Assembly (NCBI RefSeq): GCF_018342475.1
Contig: NZ_JAEMUD010000002.1
Location: 515,734-579,733, forward strand
Source: Parachlamydia sp. AcF125
GTDB taxonomy: Bacteria > Chlamydiota > Chlamydiia > Chlamydiales > Parachlamydiaceae
DNA: 64,000 nt
Reading direction: 5' to 3'
Shown here: positions 63,888-64,000 of the stretch, in pieces
Numbering within the stretch: position 1 is the first letter of the stretch
How the letters are laid out: each line of letters begins with the position of its first letter
Notes under the pieces: generated by a model
What the model was told of the DNA's origin: nothing
The model's input: the letters and a program-made list of their open reading frames with translations, nothing else
The model's database searches: none
Program-made: the position numbers and the translations under genes

Positions 63888-63914
63888 AACCCTAGCAACA
63901 GGGTTACTAGGGTT
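63888..63914 (-). terminator. Rho-independent terminator of the rRNA operon
   Basis: On the minus strand AACCCTAG pairs with CTAGGGTT (8-bp perfect stem, 11-base loop) and is followed by TTTTTTA. It lies about 31 bp downstream of the 5S rRNA 3' end; a short TCCAT/ATGGA palindrome lies in between. Confidence 0.9.
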
Positions 63915-63944
63915 AAAGGGTTCCATTTAAAATGGAGTAAAAAA

Positions 63945-64000
63945 GACTTGGCGGCGACCTACTCTTCCACACTCTTGCGTGCAGTACCATCGGCGATAAA
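63945..64000 (-). rRNA. rrf: 5S ribosomal RNA, 3' part, continuing beyond the window
   Basis: The minus strand carries the unmistakable bacterial 5S 3' arm: CGCCGATGGTACTGCACGC, AAGAGTGTGGAAGAGTAGGT and CGCCGCCAAG. About 56 bases are in the window; the 5' half, and by usual order 23S and 16S, lie to the right. The exact 3' end is uncertain by a few bases. The terminator follows downstream at 63888-63914. Confidence 0.93.

Overview
The window looks like a chromosomal segment of an amoeba-associated chlamydia (Parachlamydiaceae grade: Parachlamydia, Neochlamydia or Protochlamydia). This rests on four points: moderate-to-low GC with dense, mostly minus-strand genes; a pheT / MORN-repeat lipoprotein / ogt neighbourhood that, from memory, matches the CT475-CT477 order of Chlamydia trachomatis; DUF4116 repeat proteins behind a chlamydia-like hydrophobic leader; and many eukaryote-like domains (F-box, ankyrin, protein tyrosine phosphatase, NACHT-HEAT, serine carboxypeptidase). 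No database search was possible. All names come from motifs read by eye.

Layout. 0-11.7 kb: an MFS transporter cut by the window edge; a PEBP / coiled-coil / giant PEP-synthase-like operon; an intact astB directly behind a ruined astD; a mercuric-reductase-like flavoprotein; OsmC. 12-21 kb: a putative effector or innate-immunity-like cluster with a 1827-residue NACHT-HEAT ATPase, an ankyrin protein and a 757-residue coiled-coil protein that shares a module with the NACHT protein. 21.3-23.4 kb: a dead IS5-type transposase and an XRE-ImmA/IrrE plus PIN pair resembling a toxin-antitoxin unit. 24-26 kb: stress genes (DUF6496, SDR, two-BON protein). 26.4-26.95 kb: fused remnants of kbl and tdh. 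27-40.7 kb: two adjacent giant paralogues (2285 and 2220 residues) of unknown function. 41-42.2 kb: an internally deleted IS982-like element abutting a broken IS630 element. 42.3-50.2 kb: housekeeping (ogt, pheT, and an ndk-pabA-ndk operon whose second ndk encodes an N-terminal signal peptide). 50.3-63.7 kb: a second accessory zone with an alpha/beta hydrolase, an acidic candidate effector, IS remnants, an 18-unit DUF4116 protein cut by an IS fragment, a tyrosine phosphatase plus a 3' relic of a second copy, SufE, an S10 carboxypeptidase, DUF167, a YopT-like cysteine-protease candidate and an F-box protein. The right edge is the 3' end of a 5S rRNA on the minus strand with its terminator.

How it fits together. 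Two themes stand out. First, amino-acid catabolism is decaying: astD, kbl and tdh are relics while astB persists. Second, proteins likely to act on the host are built from interchangeable parts. One ~85-residue hydrophobic leader heads both the NACHT-HEAT protein and the DUF4116 protein 38 kb apart, and a second ~65-residue module links the NACHT protein to its upstream neighbour. Repeat units with exact 111-bp (NACHT-HEAT) and 75-bp (DUF4116) periods, partial duplications and IS relics show how this zone is remodelled.
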